From Polaribacter porphyrae (GTDB taxonomy: Bacteria > Bacteroidota > Bacteroidia > Flavobacteriales > Flavobacteriaceae), in contig NZ_MSCN01000001.1 in assembly GCF_002954685.1 (NCBI RefSeq), positions 3,222,961 through 3,286,960 on the forward strand: a stretch of 64,000 nucleotides of DNA. Direction: 5' to 3'. The notes beneath the pieces are model-generated. The model saw only the letters and a list, made by a program, of their open reading frames with translations. It searched no databases and was not told where the DNA came from. This document shows positions 53,281 to 62,641 of this stretch, piece after piece. The translations under genes and the position numbers were made by a program. Position 1 is the first letter of the stretch. Every line of letters starts with the position of its first letter.

Positions 53281-53293
53281 GCTTAAAAAATAC

Positions 53294-53323
53294 TTGTAAT
53301 ACTTGTAAATTTATGTAAATTTG
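53294..53323 (+). promoter_or_regulatory. promoter of tRNA-Cys
   Basis: TTG (53294-53296), a 19-base spacer and TAAATTTG (53316-53323) make a full Bacteroidota promoter, 15 bases before the mature tRNA. Confidence 0.75.
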
Positions 53324-53337
53324 CAATCCTTATAAAA

Positions 53338-53408
53338 GGTGTCGTGGCCGAGTGGCTAGGCAGTGGTCTGCAACACCATCTACAGCGGTTCGAATCCGCT
53401 CGACACCT
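53338..53408 (+). tRNA. tRNA-Cys (anticodon GCA)
   Basis: The acceptor arms GGTGTCG (53338-53344) and CGACACC (53401-53407) pair perfectly. The anticodon stem GTGGT/ACCAT closes the loop CTGCAAC, giving anticodon GCA. The T arm GCGG-TTCGAAT-CCGC is standard. The discriminator base after the acceptor arm is T (U73), the identity base of tRNA-Cys. CCA is not encoded. Confidence 0.96.
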
Positions 53409-53409
53409 C

Positions 53410-53442
53410 AAAAGCTTCAATATTTATATTGAAGCTTTTTTT
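53410..53442 (+). terminator. terminator of tRNA-Cys
   Basis: AAAAGCTTCAATAT and ATATTGAAGCTTTT form a stem around a short loop, followed by T residues, directly after the tRNA. Confidence 0.85.
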
Positions 53443-53468
53443 ATCAAATTCTAAACAAATCATTATAG

Positions 53469-53555
53469 ATTCTCATTTGTTTAAATTTGCGATACTTTAA
53501 TCTATATTTTTTTAAATTATGCAACTAAATCAGAGCGATGAAATCAAAACACCTA
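53469..53555 (+). repeat. orphan copy of the A2M-gene promoter segment
   Basis: Positions 53469-53501 are identical (33 of 33 bases) to 56864-56896 just before the alpha-2-macroglobulin gene. The following 35-45 bases are a diverged copy too, ending in ATG at 53538 and the codons for MKSKHL, against MKTKYI in the real gene. No gene continues from here, so it is a truncated duplicate. Confidence 0.75.
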
Positions 53556-54236
53556 ATAAGAAATTACAACGTCTTTAAAAGACGCTTTTGCAAAAATAAC
53601 TTTATCTCCATTAGTACCACTAATTCTAAAAATTATTCTTCCTTTTTTTAAAGGATTACAGTCTTGTATGTCGTAATAAAGTTTATCATTTAATTTGAAC
53701 CAAATTCTGTTATTTTTCTTTCCAATTTCTACAGTATACCATTTACCAACTTCCATAATATTGTTGGCTAAACGTTCATTAAAACCTTTAGATAATTTTG
53801 AATTATTTTTAAAGAAAAATGGTTTATTTCTATGAGATTTGTTATTAATAGTAAGGTTATAATGTTTCATACTACTTCTCCAATCCCAAACTTGTCTTGG
53901 AGTTGCATTTTCTTTTGGTAAAGTAAAAATAGTACTAGCTGTATTTTGTAAAACTGAAAACAGCGTAATCAAAACTGTAGATTCAGACATAGCTTTTACT
54001 TTGTAATTTAAGGTAAAATCTTTGTCATAAATTTTAGGGCTGATTAAAAAATAACCATTAGAACCTTCTGTTTCCTCTATAATAATTTCATTGCCTTTTA
54101 TGGTTTTTTTGCCTTTGTCAAAAGTTTGCCATTTGTTTAATTCTTGTGCATTAATTTTTTCTACTTTTTTTTGACAAAAACTTGCAGTTGAAATACTAAA
54201 GAGTAACATTAAAATAATTTGATTTCTTTTTTTCAT
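53553..54236 (-). CDS. secreted jelly-roll-like hypothetical protein
   Basis: A 227-residue protein with a signal peptide (QIILMLLFSISTASFC, then QKK). The remainder is strand-rich with WQTFDKGKKTIKGNEIIIEETEGSNGYFLISPKIYDKDFTLNYKVKAMSESTVLITLF in type and MEVGKWYTVEIGKKNNRIWFKLNDKLYYDIQD (about residues 161-192). This layout resembles DUF1080/LamG-like carbohydrate-binding domains. It lies just downstream of the broken TonB receptor on the same strand and could be the substrate-side partner. Confidence 0.6.
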   Translation of the reverse strand: MKKRNQIILMLLFSISTASFCQKKVEKINAQELNKWQTFDKGKKTIKGNEIIIEETEGSNGYFLISPKIYDKDFTLNYKVKAMSESTVLITLFSVLQNTASTIFTLPKENATPRQVWDWRSSMKHYNLTINNKSHRNKPFFFKNNSKLSKGFNERLANNIMEVGKWYTVEIGKKNNRIWFKLNDKLYYDIQDCNPLKKGRIIFRISGTNGDKVIFAKASFKDVVISY

Positions 54237-54254
54237 GATATTGGTTTAAATTGA

Positions 54255-56572
54255 TTAATCTGTTGTACCCCCAAATTGATAATTTCTATCTTTTCGGTTT
54301 CTATTTTTTGATTTATTTTGAAATAATTTGTAACTTAAACTAAACAAATAACCAAATGTTTGCGACTGAAATCGCCATTTTTCATTTTGAATTACATTTT
54401 GCGTAACTGTTTCTCTAAACATCAAATTATTATCTAAAAGATCTATAATTCGTAAACTTACATTTAATCTATTTTCTAATAATTTTAGTCTCATTGCTAT
54501 ATCAACTCTGTTTCTTGGTTTTATAAAAGTAAAAGTATTTTGTGTTTTAAAATTTTGTCTAAATGTAACATCTGTACTTAAATTTTTTAAAATTTCAATG
54601 GTATTTTTAAAAATTAAGTTTGATGAATACAACTCGTCCCAAACCACAAAAATATCTTGATTTAATGAAGTGTGATAATAATTTGCAGACAATTGACTGT
54701 TCCAAAAATTACTAGACTTAATAACCGACAGAAGCTTCAATTCCATACGAATGTTTTTCACCAATATTATCAAAACTTATTTTTAAAACACCATTATTAT
54801 CAATCTCTTGTAACCTTTCTATGACATCTGCTCTATATCTATAAAAAAATGACGTAGAAAAATTAAATACCCCTTTATTTAATTGATAATTGGTTTCTAA
54901 ATTATTACTAAATTCTGGCTGTAAACTTGGGTTTGCAATCCACTCAAAATATTGATTCCTTGCTTGAAAAGGATTGATATGCCTAAAATTTGGTCTAGAA
55001 ATTCTTCTACTAAAACCAATATTTATAGTCTGATTTTCATCTGGAGTATAAGATGCATGTATAGATGGAAAAAAGTTTGAAAAAGTTAAATTGGTTGTTT
55101 CTAGTGAAGTAAGATTTTCAGATTTTGATTTTAAACTCTCATATCTTAAACCAATTTGGAGGTTCAGTTTATTAAAATTTAAAGTTGACAAAGCATACAC
55201 GCCAAGCAGATTTTCATCATATATAAAAGTGTCTAAACTTTCTTGATTTTGAGTGTTTTTTAAAAAATAAGCACTTTCTAAATTTCTAGCATTCCAAGCA
55301 AAACCTGTTTCTAATTTTAATTTATCGTTTAAATGTAAAGCATAATCTAGAGCCAATGCATTTAACTTATTTTTGTTAATTCTTTCTTCTTCAAACAAAA
55401 AAATAGCATCTTCAAAATCTTTAGCTGGTAAAAAATTATCGTTATCAGAATACTGATAATCAACCTCTATATAGTGATTTTTATTTTTAAAATTCCGTCT
55501 GTAATTTAACGTGTAATTTACTGTTTTATGATCATGAAATGAATTTCTAGTATAAATAAAATCAGAATTATTAGTCACATTAGTATAAAAAGTATTGTTG
55601 TAAAAACTATGAAAATCGTCTGTGTAATCAAGATCAACAGAAAGTGTATTAGTTTTATCAATAAAAAAAATCTATGCCAGTACTTATGGTTTTTACCAAT
55701 CCATTAAAATCATGTGGTGCAAAAAAATCTCGAGTGTTTCCATTGGTATATCTTTGAAAAATAGTCTGTTTGCTGTCCATTTTTCGCCCAGCTTGAGATA
55801 AATTCCATCTAAAATTTATAAAGCCTAAACTGTAATTTCCGTTCAAACCATAATTATAACGCTTCGTGCCAAAACCTCCATTAATATTCACATTTAAACC
55901 ATTTAAGCTATTCTTTTTTAGAATCACATTAATAATTCCAGACAAACCGTCTGCTAAATTTTTTGCTGATGGAGATGTAATAATTTCTACTCTTAAAATA
56001 GACGAAGCTGGCAATTGCTCTAACAATTCTGTAGGATTTAAACCAGAAGGTTTTCCGTTAATTAAAAGCCTTACATTACCACTTCCTCTTAAAGAAAGTG
56101 TGCCAGTACCTAAATCTGTTTGAATTTCTGCGACTTGATCAAAAGCCTCTAAAGCAGTGGCTCCAGCTTGTTGTAAATCTGCACCAATATTTATTATTTT
56201 TCGATCTATTTTTAAACTAGTTGTACTTTGCTCTGCATTTATAATCACCTCATCTAAAGCATTTAATGCTGGTTTTAAGTAAAAAATGTTAGCCTCTATA
56301 AAAGTGAAATTATTTAGGTTTATAGTAGATAAATCATAACCAATAAAACTAATTTTTAAATGTGTGGCTTGTGTATTCAATTGGATTGAAAAATCGCCAA
56401 ATTTGTCTGTAGAAGTTCCATCAATAATTTTATCAGCATTAAAAATGGTTATTATAGCATATGGTATTTGTACTTTTGTAACACTGTCTAAAACTTTACC
56501 TTTTATTATCTTTTTCTGACCAAAAGATAAAGAACAGATGAAAATAAAAAGAAGAGAAATGTAAGTTTTCAT
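54255..56572 (-). pseudogene. TonB-dependent outer-membrane receptor with two frameshifts
   Basis: Read on the minus strand, three consecutive frames together make one receptor of about 770 residues. The first (from 56572) has a signal peptide, a carboxypeptidase-regulatory-like domain (KGKVLDSVTKVQIPYAIITIF), and a plug (ALDEVIINAEQSTTSLKIDRK, VRLLINGKPSGL). It runs off frame at a run of eight T at 55670-55663; a one-base change restores GIDFFIDKTNTL. The second frame ends near 54720, where one extra base in GGTTATTAAG splits VGY from KSSNFWNS. The third holds the last strands. It is broken, or the read has indel errors. Confidence 0.8.
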
Positions 56573-56863
56573 AATCTGCTGATAATTTTAACAAATATGT
56601 ATTTTTCTTCTTTTTTATTAAAGTAAACTCTGTGAACGTTTGTATTTTTTCTGTAAACGATAGTTTTACACAAACTACTTACTAACGTATTTCAATGCAA
56701 AAATCCATTTGAGTATCTCTATTTTCCATAAAATCTTCTTGTGTTTGAAAAACTGTGTAATTTTACATAATTAACGTGAGTTCGATATAGCTTTTTAAAT
56801 TACACTACAAATCTTAAGATGTATCGATTTTAAGTTAACCAAATTCTAATTACATCATTACGA
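56573..56863. other. intergenic gap between the receptor and the A2M gene
   Basis: About 290 bases with no open frame I would call. The two flanking genes are divergent, so it should hold both promoters; only the segment from 56864 onward shows clear promoter-like sequence. Confidence 0.4.
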
Positions 56864-56907
56864 ATTCTCATTTGTTTAAATTTGCGATACTTTAATGTGT
56901 ATTTTTG
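56864..56907 (+). promoter_or_regulatory. promoter region of the A2M gene
   Basis: The segment contains two possible -7 boxes, TAAATTTG (56877-56884) and TATTTTTG (56900-56907). The first 33 bases occur again at 53469-53501. Neither box has a TTG at exactly 19 bases. Confidence 0.45.
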
Positions 56908-56931
56908 AGTTGTGCTATTAAAATCACAACT

Positions 56932-59900
56932 ATGAAAACCAAATACATCCTTTCAGCTTTCGTTATTTTTTTATTAATTTCTTCTTGTAAAAAGGAGAAA
57001 ATTAAAACAGATAACATTTACAAATTTAAAGAATACATTAGTTATACAACTTCTGGTGAGGTTTCTATCAGTCAAAATATTGAGGTTAATTTAGCCAAAG
57101 AAGTGGAAGGTTGGGAAACTAATCAGGAAATTTCTGCAGAAATTTTATTTATAAAACCATTTGTAAACGGAACGATAAAAACAATTAACAAACACGCTTT
57201 TGTTTTTATTCCTGATGACAGATTACAACCAGATACAGAATATGCTATCACTGTAAAATTGAAAGATATTTATAAAAATATTCAAAAAGGTTATGAAAAT
57301 TATACATTTCAATTTAAAACTATTACTCCTAATTTTAAGATTGAAACCAATGTTTTACAATCCTATTCTAAAGATTATCAATATTTAGAAGGAATAGTGA
57401 AATCTGCGGATGTCATCAATATAAATGATGTAAAACAGCTTATAAAAGCAACTCAAGAAGGGCTATCAAAAAATATTGTTTGGAATGAAGCTAACACAAC
57501 ATCCAAAGTATTTGAGTTTAAAATTGATAGCATTCAACGTTTTGTTGAAGATTCTAAATTGAAAGTAACTTGGAGTGGAAAAGCTATAAATTCGGATAAC
57601 GAAGGTGAGAATGAGATTACGATTCCAGGTAAAAATAATTTTAAGGTATTAAGCATTGGTATAAGTAATACCGCTGAAAAATTCATTTCAATAAACTTTT
57701 CTGACCCTCTAAAAAAACAACAAAATTTCAATGGTTTAGTCAGTTTAAAAGGTGTTAAGTCGCCAAGATTTATTGTAAACGGAAATCAATTAAAAGTTTT
57801 TTCAAATGAGAGTTTTCAAGGAAGTATTTTGGTTTCGGTTTTTGAAGGAATTAAGAATTCAAGTAACTATAAATTGAAGTCGGCTTTTAATGAAGCCATT
57901 ACTTTCGAGCAGAAAAAACCTCAAATCAGAGCAATTTCAAACGGAACTATTTTACCAAATTCTAAAGATTTAAAATTCAATTTTGAGGCGATCAATGTTC
58001 GTAAAGTAGATGTAAGAATTATCAAGATTTATGAAGATAACGTGTTACAATTTTTGCAAGAAAATAGGATTAATAGCGATAACGAATACGATATTAAGAG
58101 AGTAGGTAGAAGAGTTGCAAAGCAAACGATAACTTTAATCGACAAGAAAGAAAATAATACACAAAATTGGAAAGCCTACAGTGTAGATATTTCTAAAATG
58201 ATGGCTGCTGAACCTGGAGCAATTTATAGAGTGGAATTAAGCTATACCAAAAATCAAACATTTTATACTTGTGGAGATAATGACAATACAGAAACTTCGT
58301 CAGAAGAAGAGAAATATTATGAGGAAGATTATGAAGAATATGATGACTACAGTGAAGTTGAAGACCAAGAAGTACGTGAAGAACTCTATTGGGATAATAA
58401 ATTGTATAGTTATAAAAATTATAGTTATAATTGGCGAGAAAGAGACAATCCTTGTAATGATGCTTACTATTCTTCAAACAGAATGATCGCTCAAAATGTG
58501 TTGGCTTCAAATCTGGGAATTATAGCTAAAAAAGGAGAGGACAATACCTATTTCTTTGCGATTACAAATATTTTAACCACAAATCCAGAGTTGAATGCTA
58601 CAGTAAAACTATACAATTATCAGCAATCAGAAATTGCAAATGGCATTACAAATTCAGAAGGGTTTGTTACTGTTAAATCTGATAAAAATGTAGCATTTGC
58701 AATCGTGTCTAAAGGAAATAACAAAGGTTATATTCGTTTGTTTGATGGTAATTCTTTGTCTTTGAGTAAGTTTGATGTTTCTGGAAGCGAAACTCAAAAA
58801 GGGTTAAAAGGATATATTTATGGAGAACGTGGTGTTTGGAGACCTGGAGATACATTGCATTTATCTTTTATATTAAATGATGCTGATAATAAATTGCCTA
58901 AAAATCATCCTGTAAAATTAGAAGTTACCAATCCAAGAGGTAAACTCGTTTATAAGAAAGTGACTATACAAAATGTGAACAATTTTTATAAGTTCACTTT
59001 TAAGACAAATACAGAAGCGTTAACAGGAAACTATTCAGCAAAAGTTGCTGTTGGTGGTGCAAAATTCTACAAGAATTTAAAAATTGAAACTGTAAAACCA
59101 AATCGTTTAAAAATTAAAATTGATTTTGATGATGAAATCTTGTCGAGCAAAAAACCAATTAATGGAACTTTAGATGTAAAATGGTTACATGGAACGCCTG
59201 CAAAAAACTTAAAAGCAGAGATTAAAGCCAAAGTTTCTTCATCAAATTATAGTTTTGAAAGCTACAAGAATTATGTGTTTTCTGATCCCTCAAGAAGTTA
59301 CGCTTCTGAAGAAATTAATGTATTTGAAGGTAAGGTTGATGAAAATGGTTTCGCTAAAATTAGTAGTGATTTAAAAGTGGGAAAAAACGCTCCAGGAATG
59401 TTAAATGTTCAGTTTTTAGTGAGAGCTTTTGAAAATGGTGGAGATTTTTCTATTGATGCTTTTTCTAAAAAATACGCTCCATTTTCAACTTTTGTAGGCT
59501 TACAATCTCCAGAAGGTAATAGATATGGCTCATTTTTTACAGATGATAATCAAGAGTTTTCTGTGGTTTCTGTTGATGAAAATGGAAAACCAGTACAAAG
59601 AGATGAAATTGAAGTTGAAGTTTATCAAATTCAATGGCGTTGGTGGTGGAGTTCATCTTCAGATAATTTATCAAAATATACATCAAGTACTTATCATAAA
59701 CCGTTTAAAAAGATTCAATTAAAAACCAATTCAGAAGGGAAAGCAACGTTCAATTTAAATATTCCAGATAGAAATAGAGGACGATTTTTAATAAGAGTAA
59801 TCGATAAAAAAAGTGGACACGCAACAGGTAGAACAGCTTATTTTTATAAAAATTGGTGGCAAAATGCTGATTCAGGAAATAAAGAAGCTGCAAAAATGTT

Positions 59901-62493
59901 AGTTTTTGCTGCAGATAAAGAAAAATATAATGTTGGTGAAACTGCAAAAATTACTTTCCCTTCAGGTTCAAATGGACACGCTTTAATAAGTATTGAAAAC
60001 GGAACAAAAGTGTTACAAACCAAATGGGTGCAAACTCAAAAAGGAAAAACATCCGTAGAAATCCCGATTACAAAAGAAATGACGCCAAATGTATATGTGA
60101 ATATTTCATTATTACAGCCTCATCAAATCACAGAAAACGATTTGCCAATTCGTTTATTTGGTGTGGTTCCAATTTTTGTCGAAAATGCATCAACAAGATT
60201 ATCACCAGAAATTAAAATGCCAAAAGTGCTGGCACCTGAAAAGGGATTTACAGTAAAAGTTTCAGAAAAGAATAACAAAGCAATGACCTATACTTTGGCT
60301 GTTGTAGAGGATGGATTGTTAGATTTAACAAGATTTAAAACACCAAATGCTTACAATACTTTTTATGCAAGAGAGGCTTTAGGTGTTAAAACTTGGGACA
60401 TTTTTGATGATGTTATGGGTGCATATTCAGGTAGTATAGATCAAGTTTTTGCAATTGGTGGTGATGGAAGTTTAGCAAAAGGGAAAAACAGAAAAGCCAA
60501 CAGATTTAAGCCAGTTGTCAAGTTTTTTGGACCTTTTACTTTAGATAAAGGAACAACAAAATCTCATAAAATCACTTTGCCTAATTATATAGGTTCAGTA
60601 AGAACAATGGTAGTTGCTGGAGATATAAAAACAGAAGCTTTTGGCAATGCTCAAGAAACAACACCTGTGCAAAAACCTTTAATGGTTTTGGCAACTTTAC
60701 CAAGAAAGTTAGTGCCAAAAGAAAAAGTTATTTTACCTGTTACGCTTTTTGCAATGGATAAAAAAGTGAAAAATGTGGCTGTTCAAGTAAAAGCTTCAAG
60801 TGGAATTCAGGTTGTTGGTAATGCCACTCAAAGCATCAGTTTTGAAAAACCAGATGAAAAAATGTTGTATTTTGAACTGGATGTTCTAAAAGCAAACGGA
60901 TTTAACACTGTCGAAGTTATTGCAACTGGAAATGGAGAGAAGTCAACCTATAAAGTAGAGTTAGATATTTCAAACCCAAACCCAATAACCAATAAAATTA
61001 TTGATAAAACTATACAAGGAAATCAGTCAAAAGATATTACGTTTAATACGTTTGGTGTAGCAGGTTCTAATGGTGCAAAGATCGAGTTTTCTACAATTCC
61101 TGCTATTAATTTTACAGGACGATTAGAGTATTTAATTCAATATCCACATGGCTGTGTAGAACAAACTACGTCTAGTGTTTTTCCACAATTATTTATGAAT
61201 GATATTTTTGATTTAACCTCAAAAAAGAAACGTGAAATTCAATCTAATATTGAAAAAGGAATCAAACGTTTGGGTAATTTTCAAAAAGCAAATGGTGGTT
61301 TAAGTTATTGGTTAGGAGAAAACTACATAAGTGATTGGGGAACAACTTATGCAGGCCATTTTATGTTAGAAGCTGAACAAAAAGGTTTTGTATTGCCATT
61401 GACTTTTAAAAGTAATTTTATAAAATATCAGAAGCAAGCAGCTAGAAATTGGAGACAAAAATACAATAGGTACACATCAGATTTAGAACAAGCTTACAGG
61501 TTATACACTTTGGCTTTCGCTGGTAGTCCAGATTTATCTGCAATGAACAGATTAAGAGAGTTCAAAAAATTAAGTAATGACGCAAAATGGAGATTAGCAG
61601 CCGCTTATGCTTTGGTTGGTCAGAATGAAGCTGCTGCAGAAATTATGGCGAAAGCGACGCTTAATTTTTCTGAATACCAATATTACAATTATGGTTCTGT
61701 AACTCGAAATAAAGCAATGGCTTTAGAAACAATGTTACTTTTGAATAATCAAAATGCAAAAGATATTGCTAAAAGTATTGCTAAAAAGTTATCTAGTAAT
61801 AGTTGGATGAGTACACAAACTACAGCATATAGTTTGTTGGCTATTGGTAAAATGGTAGTTAAAAACGGTGGAAAGGCTATTGATATTAAGTTTACAAATG
61901 ATGGCAAAACAGAACGTTTAAAAACGTCAAGTGCGATGATTCAAAGAACTTTAACCATCCAAAAAGGAACAAATACAATCACGATTCAAAACCAGCAGAA
62001 CAATGTTGTTTTTGCAAGAATTATTAATTCTGGAAAATTGCCTTTAGGTGATGAAATTTCAGAACGCAGAGGTTTGAGTTTTGCTTTAAATTATGTGGAT
62101 TTAAAAGGGAGTAAGATTGATGTAAATCAATTGAAACAAGGACAAGATTTCGTGGCTAAAATAACAGTGAGTAATCCAAAAAATGAAACTGTAAAAGATA
62201 TTGCTTTAACACAAATTTTTCCTTCTGGATGGGAAATTGTAAATACAAGATTCACCGATTTTGGGACAACAGCAAAAAGTACAGCAAGATATACAGATAT
62301 TAAAGATGATCGTGTAAACTTCTATTTTGATTTGAATTATCACCAAAATAAAAGTGAAACAAAAACTTTTTCGGTGTTACTAAATGCGGCATATTTAGGT
62401 GATTACTATTTGCCAGGAGTTCAGGTTGAAGCAATGTATGATAATGATTATTTTGTTAGAACTAAAGGAAAGTGGATTAAAGTTGTAAAGTAA
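56932..62493 (+). CDS. alpha-2-macroglobulin-like lipoprotein
   Basis: A 1853-residue protein from ATG 56932 (the earlier TTG 56905 is inside the promoter). A lipobox (FVIFLLISSC, Cys19) anchors it, probably in the outer or inner membrane facing the periplasm. It has MG2-like strand domains, an acidic Tyr/Glu-rich loop (about residues 460-490), then GYIYGERGVWRPGDTLHLSFILND, typical of the MG family. The thioester is present: YPHGCVEQTTSS with Cys1408, Glu1410 and Gln1411. Such proteins trap proteases that enter the periplasm. The gene precedes pbpC, as in the yfhM-pbpC pair of E. coli. Confidence 0.92.
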   Translation: MKTKYILSAFVIFLLISSCKKEKIKTDNIYKFKEYISYTTSGEVSISQNIEVNLAKEVEGWETNQEISAEILFIKPFVNGTIKTINKHAFVFIPDDRLQPDTEYAITVKLKDIYKNIQKGYENYTFQFKTITPNFKIETNVLQSYSKDYQYLEGIVKSADVININDVKQLIKATQEGLSKNIVWNEANTTSKVFEFKIDSIQRFVEDSKLKVTWSGKAINSDNEGENEITIPGKNNFKVLSIGISNTAEKFISINFSDPLKKQQNFNGLVSLKGVKSPRFIVNGNQLKVFSNESFQGSILVSVFEGIKNSSNYKLKSAFNEAITFEQKKPQIRAISNGTILPNSKDLKFNFEAINVRKVDVRIIKIYEDNVLQFLQENRINSDNEYDIKRVGRRVAKQTITLIDKKENNTQNWKAYSVDISKMMAAEPGAIYRVELSYTKNQTFYTCGDNDNTETSSEEEKYYEEDYEEYDDYSEVEDQEVREELYWDNKLYSYKNYSYNWRERDNPCNDAYYSSNRMIAQNVLASNLGIIAKKGEDNTYFFAITNILTTNPELNATVKLYNYQQSEIANGITNSEGFVTVKSDKNVAFAIVSKGNNKGYIRLFDGNSLSLSKFDVSGSETQKGLKGYIYGERGVWRPGDTLHLSFILNDADNKLPKNHPVKLEVTNPRGKLVYKKVTIQNVNNFYKFTFKTNTEALTGNYSAKVAVGGAKFYKNLKIETVKPNRLKIKIDFDDEILSSKKPINGTLDVKWLHGTPAKNLKAEIKAKVSSSNYSFESYKNYVFSDPSRSYASEEINVFEGKVDENGFAKISSDLKVGKNAPGMLNVQFLVRAFENGGDFSIDAFSKKYAPFSTFVGLQSPEGNRYGSFFTDDNQEFSVVSVDENGKPVQRDEIEVEVYQIQWRWWWSSSSDNLSKYTSSTYHKPFKKIQLKTNSEGKATFNLNIPDRNRGRFLIRVIDKKSGHATGRTAYFYKNWWQNADSGNKEAAKMLVFAADKEKYNVGETAKITFPSGSNGHALISIENGTKVLQTKWVQTQKGKTSVEIPITKEMTPNVYVNISLLQPHQITENDLPIRLFGVVPIFVENASTRLSPEIKMPKVLAPEKGFTVKVSEKNNKAMTYTLAVVEDGLLDLTRFKTPNAYNTFYAREALGVKTWDIFDDVMGAYSGSIDQVFAIGGDGSLAKGKNRKANRFKPVVKFFGPFTLDKGTTKSHKITLPNYIGSVRTMVVAGDIKTEAFGNAQETTPVQKPLMVLATLPRKLVPKEKVILPVTLFAMDKKVKNVAVQVKASSGIQVVGNATQSISFEKPDEKMLYFELDVLKANGFNTVEVIATGNGEKSTYKVELDISNPNPITNKIIDKTIQGNQSKDITFNTFGVAGSNGAKIEFSTIPAINFTGRLEYLIQYPHGCVEQTTSSVFPQLFMNDIFDLTSKKKREIQSNIEKGIKRLGNFQKANGGLSYWLGENYISDWGTTYAGHFMLEAEQKGFVLPLTFKSNFIKYQKQAARNWRQKYNRYTSDLEQAYRLYTLAFAGSPDLSAMNRLREFKKLSNDAKWRLAAAYALVGQNEAAAEIMAKATLNFSEYQYYNYGSVTRNKAMALETMLLLNNQNAKDIAKSIAKKLSSNSWMSTQTTAYSLLAIGKMVVKNGGKAIDIKFTNDGKTERLKTSSAMIQRTLTIQKGTNTITIQNQQNNVVFARIINSGKLPLGDEISERRGLSFALNYVDLKGSKIDVNQLKQGQDFVAKITVSNPKNETVKDIALTQIFPSGWEIVNTRFTDFGTTAKSTARYTDIKDDRVNFYFDLNYHQNKSETKTFSVLLNAAYLGDYYLPGVQVEAMYDNDYFVRTKGKWIKVVK

Positions 62494-62619
62494 CGTCATT
62501 CCGAACTTGCTTCAGAATCACATCATAAAAAATGAAGATTGTCATTTCGAGCGAAATGAAATGAAGTCTAGAAATCTCAATAAGAAGTTTTAGAGATTTC
62601 TCCATAAAGTCGAAATGAC
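62494..62619. repeat. dispersed inverted-repeat element (GTCATTTCGA type)
   Basis: The arms GTCATTTCGA (62541-62550) and TCGAAATGAC (62610-62619) enclose a second pair, AGAAATCTC (62570-62578) and GAGATTTCT (62593-62601). The part before (GTCATTCCGAACTTGCTTC) is of the same kind. This is typical of short dispersed intergenic elements of flavobacteria. Confidence 0.75.
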
Positions 62620-62641
62620 AAACTGGCTTAAAATATCAAAA

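Noticed and set aside
58271..58486. 71-codon basic frame inside the A2M gene
   Set aside because: It is the +1 shadow of the acidic Glu/Tyr-rich loop of the A2M protein.
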